Below are positions 1 through 10,746 of a stretch of DNA of 64,000 bases, piece by piece. A model generated the notes under the pieces. It made no database searches. It was not told where the DNA came from and saw only the letters and a list, made by a program, of their open reading frames with translations. Each line of letters begins with the position of its first letter. Position 1 is the stretch's first letter. The translations under genes were made by a program, and so were the position numbers. Where the stretch lies: the NCBI RefSeq assembly GCF_000715075.1, contig NC_134097.1:64389190-64453189 (forward strand). The letters run 5' to 3'. The DNA is from Nicotiana tabacum (Eukaryota; Streptophyta; Magnoliopsida; Solanales; Solanaceae).

Positions 1-189
1 TCCTAGATATGCATGCAACATGTATTTTTATTTTATTTTTTTATTTAACTATAACAAAGTAAACATTTACGGACACAACACAAATAATTAATAAATGCCT
101 CATAAATTCTAAAAATTGCACACTAAGAAAACAATTATTTGTGATTTCTTTTGGAGTAGTTCTTGTGAGGCAAAAATCACGTGCTCACA
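1..189 (-). repeat. 3' LTR (first 189 bp only)
   Basis: This matches 18071-18244 almost base for base and begins, read on the minus strand, with TGTGAGCACGTG immediately after the polypurine tract. The rest lies beyond the window. Compared with the other LTR it has 15 extra bases (aca caaataattaataa region). Confidence 0.92.
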
Positions 190-202
190 GCTGCCCCTCT
201 TT
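190..202 (-). other. Polypurine tract of the Ogre element
   Basis: On the minus strand the sequence AAAGAGGGGCAGC directly abuts the TGTGAG start of the 3' LTR. This purine run is where plus-strand DNA synthesis is primed in LTR retrotransposons. Confidence 0.85.
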
Positions 203-329
203 GTGCAGAAACTCGAAGAGTTTTCGCGTAAAGATAAAGTGAGCGAATACGAGCGACTTTTGCCCGTTTGAATACTCCGTGGGAAGCATTTTTTGAAAGA
301 TTTGACCGAACCTCCGCTTCAAAGGTTTC

Positions 330-368
330 CTACATATCCTTGACTATAAAGGAATCAGGTCAATGTAG
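330..368 (-). other. Conserved stem-loop motif, copy A
   Basis: On the element's sense strand the outer stem is CTACAT/ATGTAG and the inner hairpin is CCTT/AAGG. A conserved single-stranded stretch TGACCTGATT lies between the 5' outer arm and the inner hairpin. The motif sits about 130 bp before the polypurine tract. Two further copies share the layout with different stem bases. Confidence 0.7.
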
Positions 369-769
369 TTCCGAAAGTTTTGGTAGCTGGGACTACCATG
401 GGACTGTGATGCTACTGCTGTTTTGTGCTGCTTTTACTGCTTGTTGACCTCCTTATTACACCCTGCTTTAAAGGAAAAACAAAAGCTAAACTAGACTAAG
501 TAATATGAATTACAAAATCTTATCTATATCATGCCCTTGAGTTTCTTGCTGCTTTGATGTCTTGGTGACTCCCGGGCATCCTTTGCTTTTGACTTGTTTC
601 GCATTTCCTTTCGTTGTGTCTCGTATTTTCTTTCTCTGTTTGGAACTCTTGTTGTGTCCTGCTGGGGATTTGGTTGGACTCCTCTGCTTTATTGACTCTA
701 AGTGTGCTCCTTTCTTATATGGGCGGGCTTTTGATTTTAACCCGTAATGTCAAAATAAACTGCCATTCT

Positions 770-1680
770 GTTCTTCAGGGGGGCGCCTGATTGCTTGATA
801 CTTCAATTGTATTCCCTTATTCTCCAGGTGGGCGCCTGATTGCTTGACATTCCAACTTCTCTTCCTTGTTCTCCAGGTGGACGCCTGATTTCTTCTATTT
901 CCCTTGCTTCTTCCTTGTTTTCCAGGTGGACGCCTGATTGCTAATTCTTCCATTGTTCTTCTTTGTTCTCCAGGTGGACGCCTGATTGCTAATAATTCTT
1001 CTGCTCTTCCTTGTTCTCCAGGTGGATGCCTGATTGCTATTTCCTTTCTTCATCCTTGTTCTCCAGGTGGACGCCTGATTGTTATTTCCTTTCTTTATCC
1101 CTGTTCTCCAGGTGGACGCCTGATTGCTAATTCTTTTCTTCATCCTTGTTCTCCAGGTGGACGCCTGATTGCTATTTCCTTTCCTCATCCTTGTTCTCCA
1201 GGTGGACGCCTGATTGCTATTTCCTTTCCTCATCCTTGTTCTCCAGGTGGACGCCTGATTGCTATTTCCTTTCCATTTTTCATCCTTATTCTCCAGGTGG
1301 ACGCCTGATTGCTATTTCCTTTCCTCATCCTTGTTCTCCAGGTGGACGCCTGATTGCTATTTCCTTTCTTCATCCTTGTTCTCCAGGTGGACGCCTGATT
1401 GCTATTTCTTTTCTTCATCCTTGTTCTCCAGGTGGACGCCTGATTGCTATTTCCTTACCTCATCCTTGTTCTCCAGGTGGACGCCTGATTGCTATTTCCT
1501 TTCTTCATCCTTGTTCTCCAGGTGGACGCCTGTTTGCTATTTCCTTTCTTCTTCCTTGTTCTCCAGGTGGACGCCTGATTGCTATTTCCTTTCTTCTTCC
1601 TTGTTCTCCAGGTGGACGCCTGATTGCTATTTCCTTTGTTCTTCCTTATTCTCCAGATGGACGCTTGATTTCTTCTATTT
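770..1680 (-). repeat. Tandem array, 45-bp unit, about 20 copies
   Basis: The core ccaggtggacgcctgatt recurs about twenty times from about 776 to 1653. Spacing is exactly 45 bp in the central part and 45-50 bp at the left edge, where units are more diverged. Units in the middle are nearly identical, which suggests recent expansion by unequal exchange or replication slippage. Hypervariable tandem repeats in the 3' UTR are documented for Ogre and related Tat elements and have been proposed as seeds of satellite DNA. Confidence 0.93.
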
Positions 1681-2381
1681 CCTTCACCGGGTGTTTCCTG
1701 ACACAAATGTTGTTTTTGCCCCTGTTTCAAATCAAAGAAAATTTCGTCAGTTTAAAGCAGGGTGGTCAGTTGTGGCATTCTTGCTGAGGGTGGGGTTTCT
1801 CTTTGTCTTGTTTTACTGCCTTGGAGCGGTTGAAAAGACAATTTTGTCTTTGTAATTGATCCTTAACATAGTATCCTCAACTGTTGTTTTCACTTCAAAC
1901 CCTTTTAACTGTAATCATATGTCTCTCCTGACATTGCTGAATCACTTTTTGGATTCAACTTTTCTTACACCCATATCTTATTTTTATCCTATTACTTCCT
2001 GCTCATCATGGCCGTATTTTGCCTTATGCAATCTTGAATCTTGGTAGTATACCTTGACATTCCTTCTTATTTGGTTTGGAACAAAACTTACCTCAAAATC
2101 TTTAGAAGAGTAAGATTATTAGTGACAAAAACATGACGATTTTCGACAATCTAGAATGAAAAGAAAAATCCAAATTTGGATGACTGTTGGAGAAGGAATA
2201 AAGAACTTATCTGATTGGAGTCACTGGCACCAATGATCAGGGTATACATTTTGGATTAATCAACCCAGTCTTTTTAACCAATCTCTTTTCAATTGTTTCA
2301 TTTTGTTTTCCCAAAATTTTCATAACCCAATTTTACTTTTGCCAATTTACAAACCTTGTTCGACTTGCAGTATCTAAAAGA

Positions 2382-2550
2382 GTTTTCACCGACAAACCTT
2401 CCTCATTTGTTCATTTCTTAATTCATTTTCGCCTTATGGTGCCTGCGAAGGTTTTCACCAATAAAACTCTCTCATTTTTCTTTCTCTCAGCCTCCGTCAT
2501 CTCATGGTGCCCGTGAGGGTTTTCACCTATAAGACTCTCTCATTTTCATT
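2382..2550 (-). repeat. Three-unit degenerate tandem repeat, about 69-bp period
   Basis: The string gttttcacc begins at 2382, 2451 and 2519, each followed by a variant of ataaaactctctcatttt. Copies two and three are preceded by atggtgcc and a short GC-rich stretch. It lies in the 3' UTR of the Ogre element. No function can be assigned. Confidence 0.6.
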
Positions 2551-2853
2551 ACTTCTTCTTGTTTAGACCAGAGTGTTATGAATCATCTTCATTTGTTTGA
2601 CTCGGCGTTCTTTCTAAGATTGGTCGAGAGGTCTTTTGGTATGTGGTTGGAATGGAAAGGTATCAAAAGTTAAACAATTTGGATAGGGTTTTTTTTTTTT
2701 AAAAAAAAAAACTACAACCCTTGGAATCATTTTTCTTATTTGCCAATACAATTCCTGCCCCAGTTTCTTGATTGGGGGTCTCTTGATGTTTCATTTTGTG
2801 CACATTATGCATGTTATGCATATTATGCACCCTATGACCGAGCCGTGAGGTGC

Positions 2854-2889
2854 CTACGTATCCTCTTTGAGGAATCAGGTCAAACGTAG
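2854..2889 (-). other. Conserved stem-loop motif, copy B
   Basis: Sense strand: outer stem CTACGT/ACGTAG, inner hairpin CCTC-AAA-GAGG, with TTGACCTGATT unpaired between them. It lies between integrase and the tandem array, so copies A and B bracket the array. Confidence 0.72.
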
Positions 2890-3100
2890 TTCACTCCGTA
2901 ATAGTGATTTTCTACTTTTTTTAAAAAAAAAATTTTATTTGATTTTCATTGATTCCAAGAGAGGGTAAGAAAGAAACGAATGTGGCTCAAAGGGGAAACA
3001 AAGGGTACAGTGTTTGGATAGAAGAATAAATTGCCTTTGTCATTCCAATCTTCGAAATAATGCCGAATACAAACATTCAATAACTTATACCAAGGAAAAA

Positions 3101-6100
3101 TCATGCATAATATCTCTTTACCGCATCAGAATTGATAGCCATGTCTATGCATTTTCCTTCAATATCTGTTAAATATAATGCACCATTGGATAATACTCTG
3201 GTCACAATGAATGGTCCTTGCCAATTCGGGACAAATTTTCCCTTTGCTTCAGCCTGATGTGGAAGAATACGTTTCAGCACATGTTGACCCACTTCAAACT
3301 TTCGGGGACGCACCTTTTTGTTGTATGCCCTTGCTATTCTTCTTTGATATAATTGGCCATGACATACTGCTGCCAATCATTTTTCATCAATCAAGTTTAA
3401 CTGTTCCAGACGGGTTTTGACCCATTCATCATCATCAATCTTAGCTTCGGCGATGATCCGAAGGGAAGGAATTTCAACTTCTGCAGGAATTACTACTTCA
3501 GTGCCATATACCAACAAATAAGGAGTTGCTCCTACTGAAGTGCGAACAGTAGTGCGATATCCCAACAACGCAAATGGTAATTTTTCGTGCCATTGTCTTG
3601 AACCTTCTACCATTTTCTGAAGTATCTTCTTTATGTTTTTGTTGGCTGCCTCGACTGCTCCATTCGCCTTGGGCCGATATGGGGTAGAGTTGAGATGTAT
3701 AATCTTAAACTGTTGACATACTTCCCTCATTAGGTTACTATTAAGATTAGCACCGTTATCTGTGATGATCACCTTTGGGATTCCGAATCGACATATGATA
3801 TTTGAGTGAACAAAATCGACCACAGCTTTCTTGGTCACTGATTTGAATTTTTTGGCCTCAACCCATTTGGTAAAATAATCAATGGCTACCAGAATGAACC
3901 TGTGCCCATTGGATGCTGCCGGCTCAATTGGTCCAATCACATCCATGCCCCAGGCGACGAAGGGCCATGGTGCCGACATTGTATGCAACTCAGATGGTGG
4001 AGAATGAATCAAATCCCCGTGTATCTGGCATTGATGACACTTGCGCACAAAACTGATACAATCTCGCTCCATGGTAAGCCAATAGTAACCGGCTCGGAGA
4101 ATTTTCTTTGCCAACACATATCCACTCATGTGGGGTCCGCAAACTCCCGCATGTACTTCAGACATGACAGCCGTAGCTTGTCTGGCATCTATGCATCTTA
4201 ACAATCCAAGGTCTGGTGTTCTTTTATACAAAACTCCTCCGCTTAAGAAGAATCCATTTGCCAATCGCCTAATGGTTCTCTTTTGATCCCCTGTGGCTTG
4301 TGCTGGATATATCCCCATTCTGATATACTCCTTGATGTCGTGGAACCATGGTTCACCGTCAAATTCCTCCTCAACCATATTGCAGTAAGCGTGCTGATCG
4401 TGGACTTGAATATGCAGTGGATCCACATAAGCTTTGTCCGGATGGTGCAACATTGATGCCAGGGTAGCCAATGCATCGGCAACCTCATTATGGATCCTTG
4501 GAATATGCCGGAACTCCACTGATTGAAACCGCTGACGAAGATCATGCAGACATTGTCGGTATGGTATGAGCTTCAAGTCTCGTGTTTCCCATTCTCTTTG
4601 AATTTGATGTACCAGAAGATCCGAATCCCCCAAGACCAAGATTTCCTGGATGCCCATGTCTGCGGCTAGTCTCAAACCCAGAATACAAGCTTCATACTCA
4701 GCCATATTATTGGTGCAATAAAATCGAAGTTGAGCCGTAACAGGATAGTGATGCCCTGTTTCAAAAATAAGTACAGCTCCTATCCCGATTCCTTTCATGT
4801 TAGCGGCCCCATCAAAGAAAAGTTTCCAACCAGGTTTTTCAATTTGCTCCATCTCATCGATATGCATTATTTCTTCATCGGGAAAATAGGTTTTTAATGG
4901 CTCGTACTCCTCGTCGACCGGGTTTTCGGCTAGATGATCGGCCAATGCTTGGGCTTTCATTGCAGTCCGGGTCACATAGATGATGTCAAATTCTGTGAGC
5001 AATATCTGCCACTTTGCAAGTCTCCCCGTTGGCATAGGTTTTTGAAAAATATATTTCAACGGATCCAGACGAGAAATGAGGTAAGTAGTGTAGGATGACA
5101 AATAGTGTTTCAATTTCTGAGCTACCCAAGTTAGGGCGCAACATGTCTTCTCCAGATGAGTATACTTAACCTCATAGGCTGTGAATTTCTTGATAAGGTA
5201 GTAGATGGCCTGTTCTTTTCTGCCGGTGAGGTCATATTGCCCCAATACACAACCAAAGGAATTTTCTAAGACCGTCAAGTAAAGAATCAAAGGTCTTCCT
5301 GGCTCTGGCGGAACCAGCACGGGTGGGTTTGACAAGTATCCTTTTATCTTATCAAATGCTTCTTGACACTCATCAGTCCACTCAACCGCAACATCTTTTT
5401 TCAATAATTTAAAAATAGGCTCACAGGTTGTCGTGAGCTGAGCAATAAACCTTCTGATATAATTCAACCTCCCTAACAAACTCATTACTTCAGTCTTGTT
5501 CCTTGGAGGTGGCAATTATTGGATGGCTTTGATCTTTGATGGGTCTAGCTCGATGCCTCGCCGACTGACTATGAATCCCAACAGCTTTCCAGATAGAACA
5601 CCAAATGCACATTTGGCAGGGTTAAGCTTGAGGTTGTACCTGCGAAGTCTCAAGAAGAATATCCTCAAATCCCCAACGTGGTCGGCCTGATGCTTTGATT
5701 TTATGATCACATCGTCCACGTATACCTCAATCTCTTTGTGTATCATATCATGAAACACCGTGGTCATTGCTCTCATGTAAGTTGCCCCGGCGTTCTTCAA
5801 ACCAAAGGGCATTACCCGGTAGCAATAAGTTCCCCATGGGGTGATGAATGCCGTCTTCTCTGCATCCTCTTCATCCATCAGAATTTGATGATACCCGGCA
5901 TAACAATCCACGAAAGATCCTATCTCATGCTTGGCACAATTATCGATCAAAATATGGATATTGGGCAATGGGAAGTTATCCTTCGGACTTGCTTTGTTGA
6001 GATTGCGATAATCGACGCATACTCTGATCTTGCCGTCTTTCTTTGGCACAAGAACGATATTAGCCAACCAAACAGGGTATCGAGTGACTCGAATGACCTT

Positions 6101-6578
6101 TGCCTCCAACTGTTTGGTGATTTCTTCTTTAATTCTCACACTCATATCAGGCTTCAACTTTCTCAATTTTTTCTTGACAGGAGGCACCATTGGATCAGTG
6201 GGCAATTTGTGAACCACTAAATCAGTGCTCAAACCTGGCATGTCGTCATACAACCATGCAAAAACATCTTTGAATTCTATGAGTGCTTTAATCAACTCTT
6301 CTCGGATCTTTGGTTTGAGATGGACACTTATTTTAGTTTCTCGGATATTATTCGTGTCCCATATGTTGATGTCTTCGGTATCACTCAAGTTAGGTTTGGT
6401 TTTTTCCTCAAAATGAATAAACTCTTTACTAATCTCTTCGAAAGCCTCATTCTCATCATATTCTGATTCATAATCACAATATACTTCTTGAATTATTATT
6501 TCGGAATCAGATTGATTTTTAAGACTGGGCTGAGGATTCCTCATGCATGCCATATCACTAGAGCCAGCGTAAAAAGAA
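3101..6578 (-). pseudogene. Ogre pol: RT, RNase H, second RNase H, integrase (broken by two stops)
   Basis: From 6578 the frame enters an acidic linker, then reverse transcriptase (VCVDYRNLNKASPKDNFPLP, MPFGLKNAGATYMR, catalytic YVDDVI). A TAA at 5516-5518 interrupts the segment just after KIKAIQ. The frame continues through a degenerate Ty3-type RNase H (YTHLEKTCCALTW), a second archaeal-type RNase H (KLFFDGAANMKGIGIGAVL, NNMAEYEACILGL, LGDSDLLVHQ, HNEVADALATLA) and integrase with zinc-finger cysteines (KCHQCQIHG) and the D-D-E core (WGMDVIGP, ITDNGAN, GAVEAANKN). A TGA at 3377-3379 then cuts off the last 91 codons of the integrase C-terminal region. Both stops are single-base changes in an otherwise open frame. 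The second looks like CGA to TGA, the methyl-CpG decay expected of silenced DNA. Confidence 0.93.
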
Positions 6579-6760
6579 CTGTACAGAAAAAGAAGAAAAG
6601 AAAAGAAAAATATCAGGAATGATAATGAAAAGGAAACTTTATTTTATTGGATGATGAAAGATAACAAGGTTTGCACACTTCAAACAAACTGTAAGATAAA
6701 CATTGAGATTACAACCCTGAGGTAACCCAAACAAACTGAAGGAAAATCAAAATAAACTAC
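6579..6760 (-). other. Probable 182-nt intron between protease and RT
   Basis: The gag-protease frame ends at a TAG (6757-6759). Three bases earlier is a GT donor (6760-6759), and a pyrimidine-rich tract ends in TTTTTCTGTACAG with AG at 6580-6579. Removing 182 nt joins a split TGT codon and leads in frame into the RT reading frame at 6553 without a stop. Ogre elements are known to have an intron at this place. The splice itself is inferred from sequence only. Confidence 0.7.
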
Positions 6761-9700
6761 CAAGACCCCTTTCGAATGGGGAGAGGAGTGGCTTTCCAAT
6801 TATTAAGCCTTGTCTCTGGCCTGACGAATTGCATTTCTGCATCGCTAGAACCTTTACTACTTTCCACCATATTCACATCGTCAAACAATTTCTCGAATCT
6901 TTCAATTAATTCCTCCTCAGGATTGACCAAGGATTTAGGAATTGTTGTTATCGGGTGATTTTTAGCATCGATCTTGATAAAAGACTTTGATAGATGTGGG
7001 ACTAGTTTTGGAAGAACCCGTGCCTTTTGTTTCAGCTTTCTGGCCTTTCTCACGTCTGTGACAGTGGGTATGAATCCCAAACCAAATGTTCCCCAGTTCT
7101 CGGGGAGAGATACTGGTTGTATAATTCCTTGCAAAGATGAGCCCAAACCTTTGCCGGGTACAAAACCATTCTTTAACATTTCATAGGCTACCATGACTGA
7201 TACAGAGGTTATCTTTGGATTCGGAATGTATTTCCCCTCTGGAATTTTCTCTACCGACACTGTGTCGGACACTTGGTAAACCCATGGTCCCTGGTCATTT
7301 TCTATTCCCTCGACTGGTACAATGGCACCGCTGTGAGCATTTAAACTGTCTTCCCCATGCACGACTATTTCCTGTTTATCCCATTCAAACTTGACTACTT
7401 GGTGTAGTGTTGACGGGATTGCTTTAGCAGCATGGATCCATGGTCGACCCAACAACAAATTATAAGAAACAGTTATGTCCAGCACTTGAAACTCCATTGT
7501 GAATTCAACTGGCCCTATTGTCAGCTCTAGCACTATGTCGCCAAATGAATCTCTGCTTCCACCGTCAAACCCCCGTACGCAAATACTATTCTTCTGGATC
7601 TTCTCCTCTTTGATTTTCAACTTGCCCAGAGTGGAGAGAGGGCAGATATTTGCGCTTGACCCGTTGTCAACCAATACCCAGGTTACTACGGAGTTTTCAC
7701 ATTTCAATGTGAGGTAAAGAGCTCTGTTGTACTCAGTACCTTCCATAGGCAGTTCATCATCAAAAAATGTGATTCTGTTTGCCTCAAAGATTCTGTTGGC
7801 TATTTTTCCCAAATGATTCACGGAGATCTTATCAGGGACGTGTGCCTCATTCAGGATTTTCATCAAAGCTTGACGGTGCTCCTCTGAATGGATCAGTAAT
7901 GACAATAATGAAATTTGAGCGGACGTCTTTTTCATTTGATCCACAATAGAATAGTCATGGAGCTTCATCTTTCTCAAAAATTCTTCCGCTTCTTCTTCCG
8001 TAACAGCTTTCTTCATTGGTGTTGGATTTTTAGTTTTTCTTAACTCTTCGGGAGTGAAACATCTTCCCGAACGAGTCAAGCCTTGTACCTCACAGACTTC
8101 TTCCTTGACTTCTTTTCCTTTGTACATTACAGTCACCCGTTTATAGTTCCATGGAATGGCCTTGTTGTTGATCACTGATAACTGGGTTACCGACTTGATA
8201 ATAATCCGCTCTATACGGGCTCCCTCCACGACTATAATGGGTTTGCTGGCAATCCCTGGTACAATCACTTTTAATCCTTCCTGCTTTGTAGCAATTTTGC
8301 TTGAAGATCCCTTCTCAAATACCACAGATGGTTCATCACCCTTTTTGTTCTGCGTAGGTACCGACTTCTCCTCTGTTAACTGCTCTTCTGGCTTGGCTTC
8401 ATGGGACCTAATCATCATGACGGTTTGCGATGGCTTCTTTGTTTCCCCATCAGCCCGTACTATTTCTATCATATTGGCCTCCTGATGGGCTGGCATTGGA
8501 TTTTTGTTGATATTGGGAGCTTCGGGGGTTTGAACTTCAATTTTGTTAGTATCAATCAGCTCTTGTATTGCATTCTTCAAATGCCAGCATTTTTCTGCAT
8601 CATGGCCTGGTGTACCGGAACAATATTCACAGCTTATGGTGTAGTCCAGATTCTTTGGAGGAGGATTGGACAGCTTGGATTGTATCGGCCTTAGCATGTC
8701 TAGCTGTCTCAACCTGTGGAACAGACTAGTGTAGGATTCACCCAATGGAGTGAAAGTTTTCTTTTTCTGTTCCCTTTCTCCCCTGAATGCTTGCCTAGGC
8801 CTGAAACCTGGTCTGGGGTAGGCTCGTGGGTAAGTACTTGATATGACAAGGGCGCACCAATGAGCGTGAGCAGGTGGTTGATTGTATGCTTATGCATGAT
8901 TAATGGAAAAATGAGGTTCCGACGGGTGATAGTAGTGTTGGGGTGAATTGTGGTGGTAAGTTGATTGGTGGGATCGATGTTGATTGTAGTAATGAGGTGA
9001 ACCTCCGGATCCTGACCAAGTTCCTGAATCAACCACCGCTGCTTCCTCCCTTTTCTTTCTTCCAATTCCTCCTACTCCGCCTTGAATAGCTTGAGTAGTC
9101 GCCTTAATAGCCGAATAACTCATGATTTTATTTGTCTTGAGGCCTTCTTCCACCATACCTCCCATCTTCACTACTTCGTTAAATGATTTTCCTACCGCCA
9201 AAACTAAATGGGCATAGTAAGTTGGCTCCAGGGCTTGTAGGAAGTAGTCTACCATTTCACTTTCCTTCATAGGAGGATCCACCCTTGCTGCCTGTTCCCT
9301 CCACCGGAAACCATACTCTCTAAAACTTTCATTGTTCTTTTTCTCAAATTTTGTCAAAGATAGTCGATCTGGGATGATTTCCAGATTGTATTGGAAGTGG
9401 TAAGCAAATGCCTGTGCTAGGTCATCCCAGGTGTATCATCTCCCATGGTCCTGGCGTGTATACCACTCTAAAGCTGATCCGCTCAAACTATGACTGAAGT
9501 AAGCCATCAATAATTCGTCTCTTCCCCCAGCTCCTCGCATCTTGCTGCAGAATCCTCTCAAGTGGGCTACTGGATCGCCGTGCCCGTTGTATAGGTCAAA
9601 TTTGGGCATCTTGAAACCAACTGGCAATTGCACATTTGGGAATAAGCATAAATCCTTGTAGGCCACACTGACATGTCCTCCTAACCCTCGAATGTCTCGG

Positions 9701-10224
9701 AACGATTGTTCTAGGCTTTTGACCTTTCTGAACATTTCTTCCTGTTCAGCATTTTTGGCTGGCTTGTCAATTTCGGTTGGGAGGTCAAAACGAGGAGTAG
9801 TTGAATGGATTTCGAAGGCTTTGAAGGTGGGCTCCGGGGGGTAGTATTGATTGTCCTGGGCCTGGAGTATAGTCTCACTAGGAGATTTGTGGAATGTAGC
9901 TGGGGGAGGTTCTACGAAGACAGGAGTTACTGGTGGAGGATGGTATGGAACTGGTTTCGAAGGTGGAGACTGCAGTGTCTGAGAGGTGGTGCCTCGGTAG
10001 TGTTGGTAAATGGGGAAATTTGGGGATAGTTCAGTGGTAAGATTATCCTGAGCTTAGGCTAGTGATGGAACAGGGTTAGCTGGGTAAGATGGGGGTGATT
10101 GCCCTATAGACCAGGCTCGGTACATCTCAGCCATTTGTTGCTTGAGTTTAAGCATTTCTTCTTTCATTTTGCCAACGTCCATCTCCTCTATCTCAATACC
10201 TGTGTCGACATCCGGAATAGACAT
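6757..10224 (-). pseudogene. Ogre gag-protease (three in-frame stops)
   Basis: One frame runs from ATG 10224 to the TAG at 6757-6759, 1156 codons including the stop. The N-terminal part is a coiled-coil-like stretch (about residues 14-45), then proline-rich sequence. The capsid-like region follows (PKFDLYNGHGDPVAHLRGF, SLSGSALEWY, WDDLAQAF), then a zinc-knuckle-like CEYCSGTPGHDAEKCWHL, the aspartic protease (TWVLVDNGSSANICPLSTL, LLLGRPWIH) and a glycine-rich G-patch-like motif (FVPGKGLGSSLQG). Stops at 10054-10056, 9436-9438 (TGG to TGA) and 8890-8892 break it, with the same frame resuming after each. DNGSS replaces the usual D-S/T-G triad, as I recall for Tat-lineage proteases. The start is not certain, because the frame is open up to about 10278 without a further ATG. 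Confidence 0.9.
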
Positions 10225-10746
10225 ACTTTCGGGTATCGGTCCTTTTGATCTGGTGTGATAATGATAATATGCCAGTATCTCTTAGAAAAACTAACTACTT
10301 GAATTCTGGAAATGAGCAAACTTGTTAGTTTTGAGAGTTTAACACATATATAATTACACGTTGAGATACAATGTTCCTAGACAAATAACCCTTTTCTATT
10401 ATGCATTTACTCGGCTGCTTGTGTCATCCCAGCTTTTCTTGGCCTTTCTTTTTATTGTCATTCACTCTTATTTTATTCTTTTATGATTGTGGATGTGGTC
10501 GAATATTATAGAGATTGCCTACGTATCATGCCCCCGCATGAATCAGACCTTGCGTAGTTCGAACGTAAAGCAATTGTCAACACTTTTATTTATTTTACAA
10601 AGATGGAACAGACATTACATTTGAAAAACATTATAAAGATGGTTTTAAAACTTGACACAAACCCAAATCAAACAAAAGCCATAACTCTCAATAGTTGTGA
10701 ACATGCTCCACTCCCCACTTTTGTTTTCAATCATTAGATCATCTGC
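10225..10746 (-). other. Spacer between ORF1 and gag
   Basis: About 520 bp with no open frame of note on either strand. It contains copy C of the stem-loop motif (10519-10557). In Ogre-like elements gag must be reached by reinitiation or a separate mRNA, so this spacer is where such a signal would lie (inference). Confidence 0.6.
10519..10557 (-). other. Conserved stem-loop motif, copy C
   Basis: Sense strand: outer stem CTACG/CGTAG, inner hairpin CATGC-GGGG-GCATG. The unpaired segment is AAGGTCTGATT, corresponding to TTGACCTGATT in copy B. The inner stem differs in sequence from copies A and B but pairs fully. Confidence 0.72.

Larger units (their letters stand above)
203..3100 (-). other. 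Ogre 3' untranslated region
   Basis: About 2.9 kb lie between the end of the integrase reading frame and the polypurine tract, with no credible protein on either strand. It contains a 45-bp tandem array (770-1680), a weaker three-unit repeat (2382-2550), two copies of a stem-loop motif (330-368 and 2854-2889) and a T12/A11 run near 2689-2711. Long open frames on both strands across the array are only a consequence of its 45-bp (multiple of three) period. Confidence 0.8.

Noticed and set aside
770..1680. CRISPR-like regular repeats
   Set aside because: Units are contiguous tandem repeats with no unique spacers, inside a plant retrotransposon.
904..1855. Long open frames on both strands (up to about 210 codons)
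   Set aside because: They are translations of the 45-bp tandem array, repeating the same 15 residues; no start context or family supports a gene.
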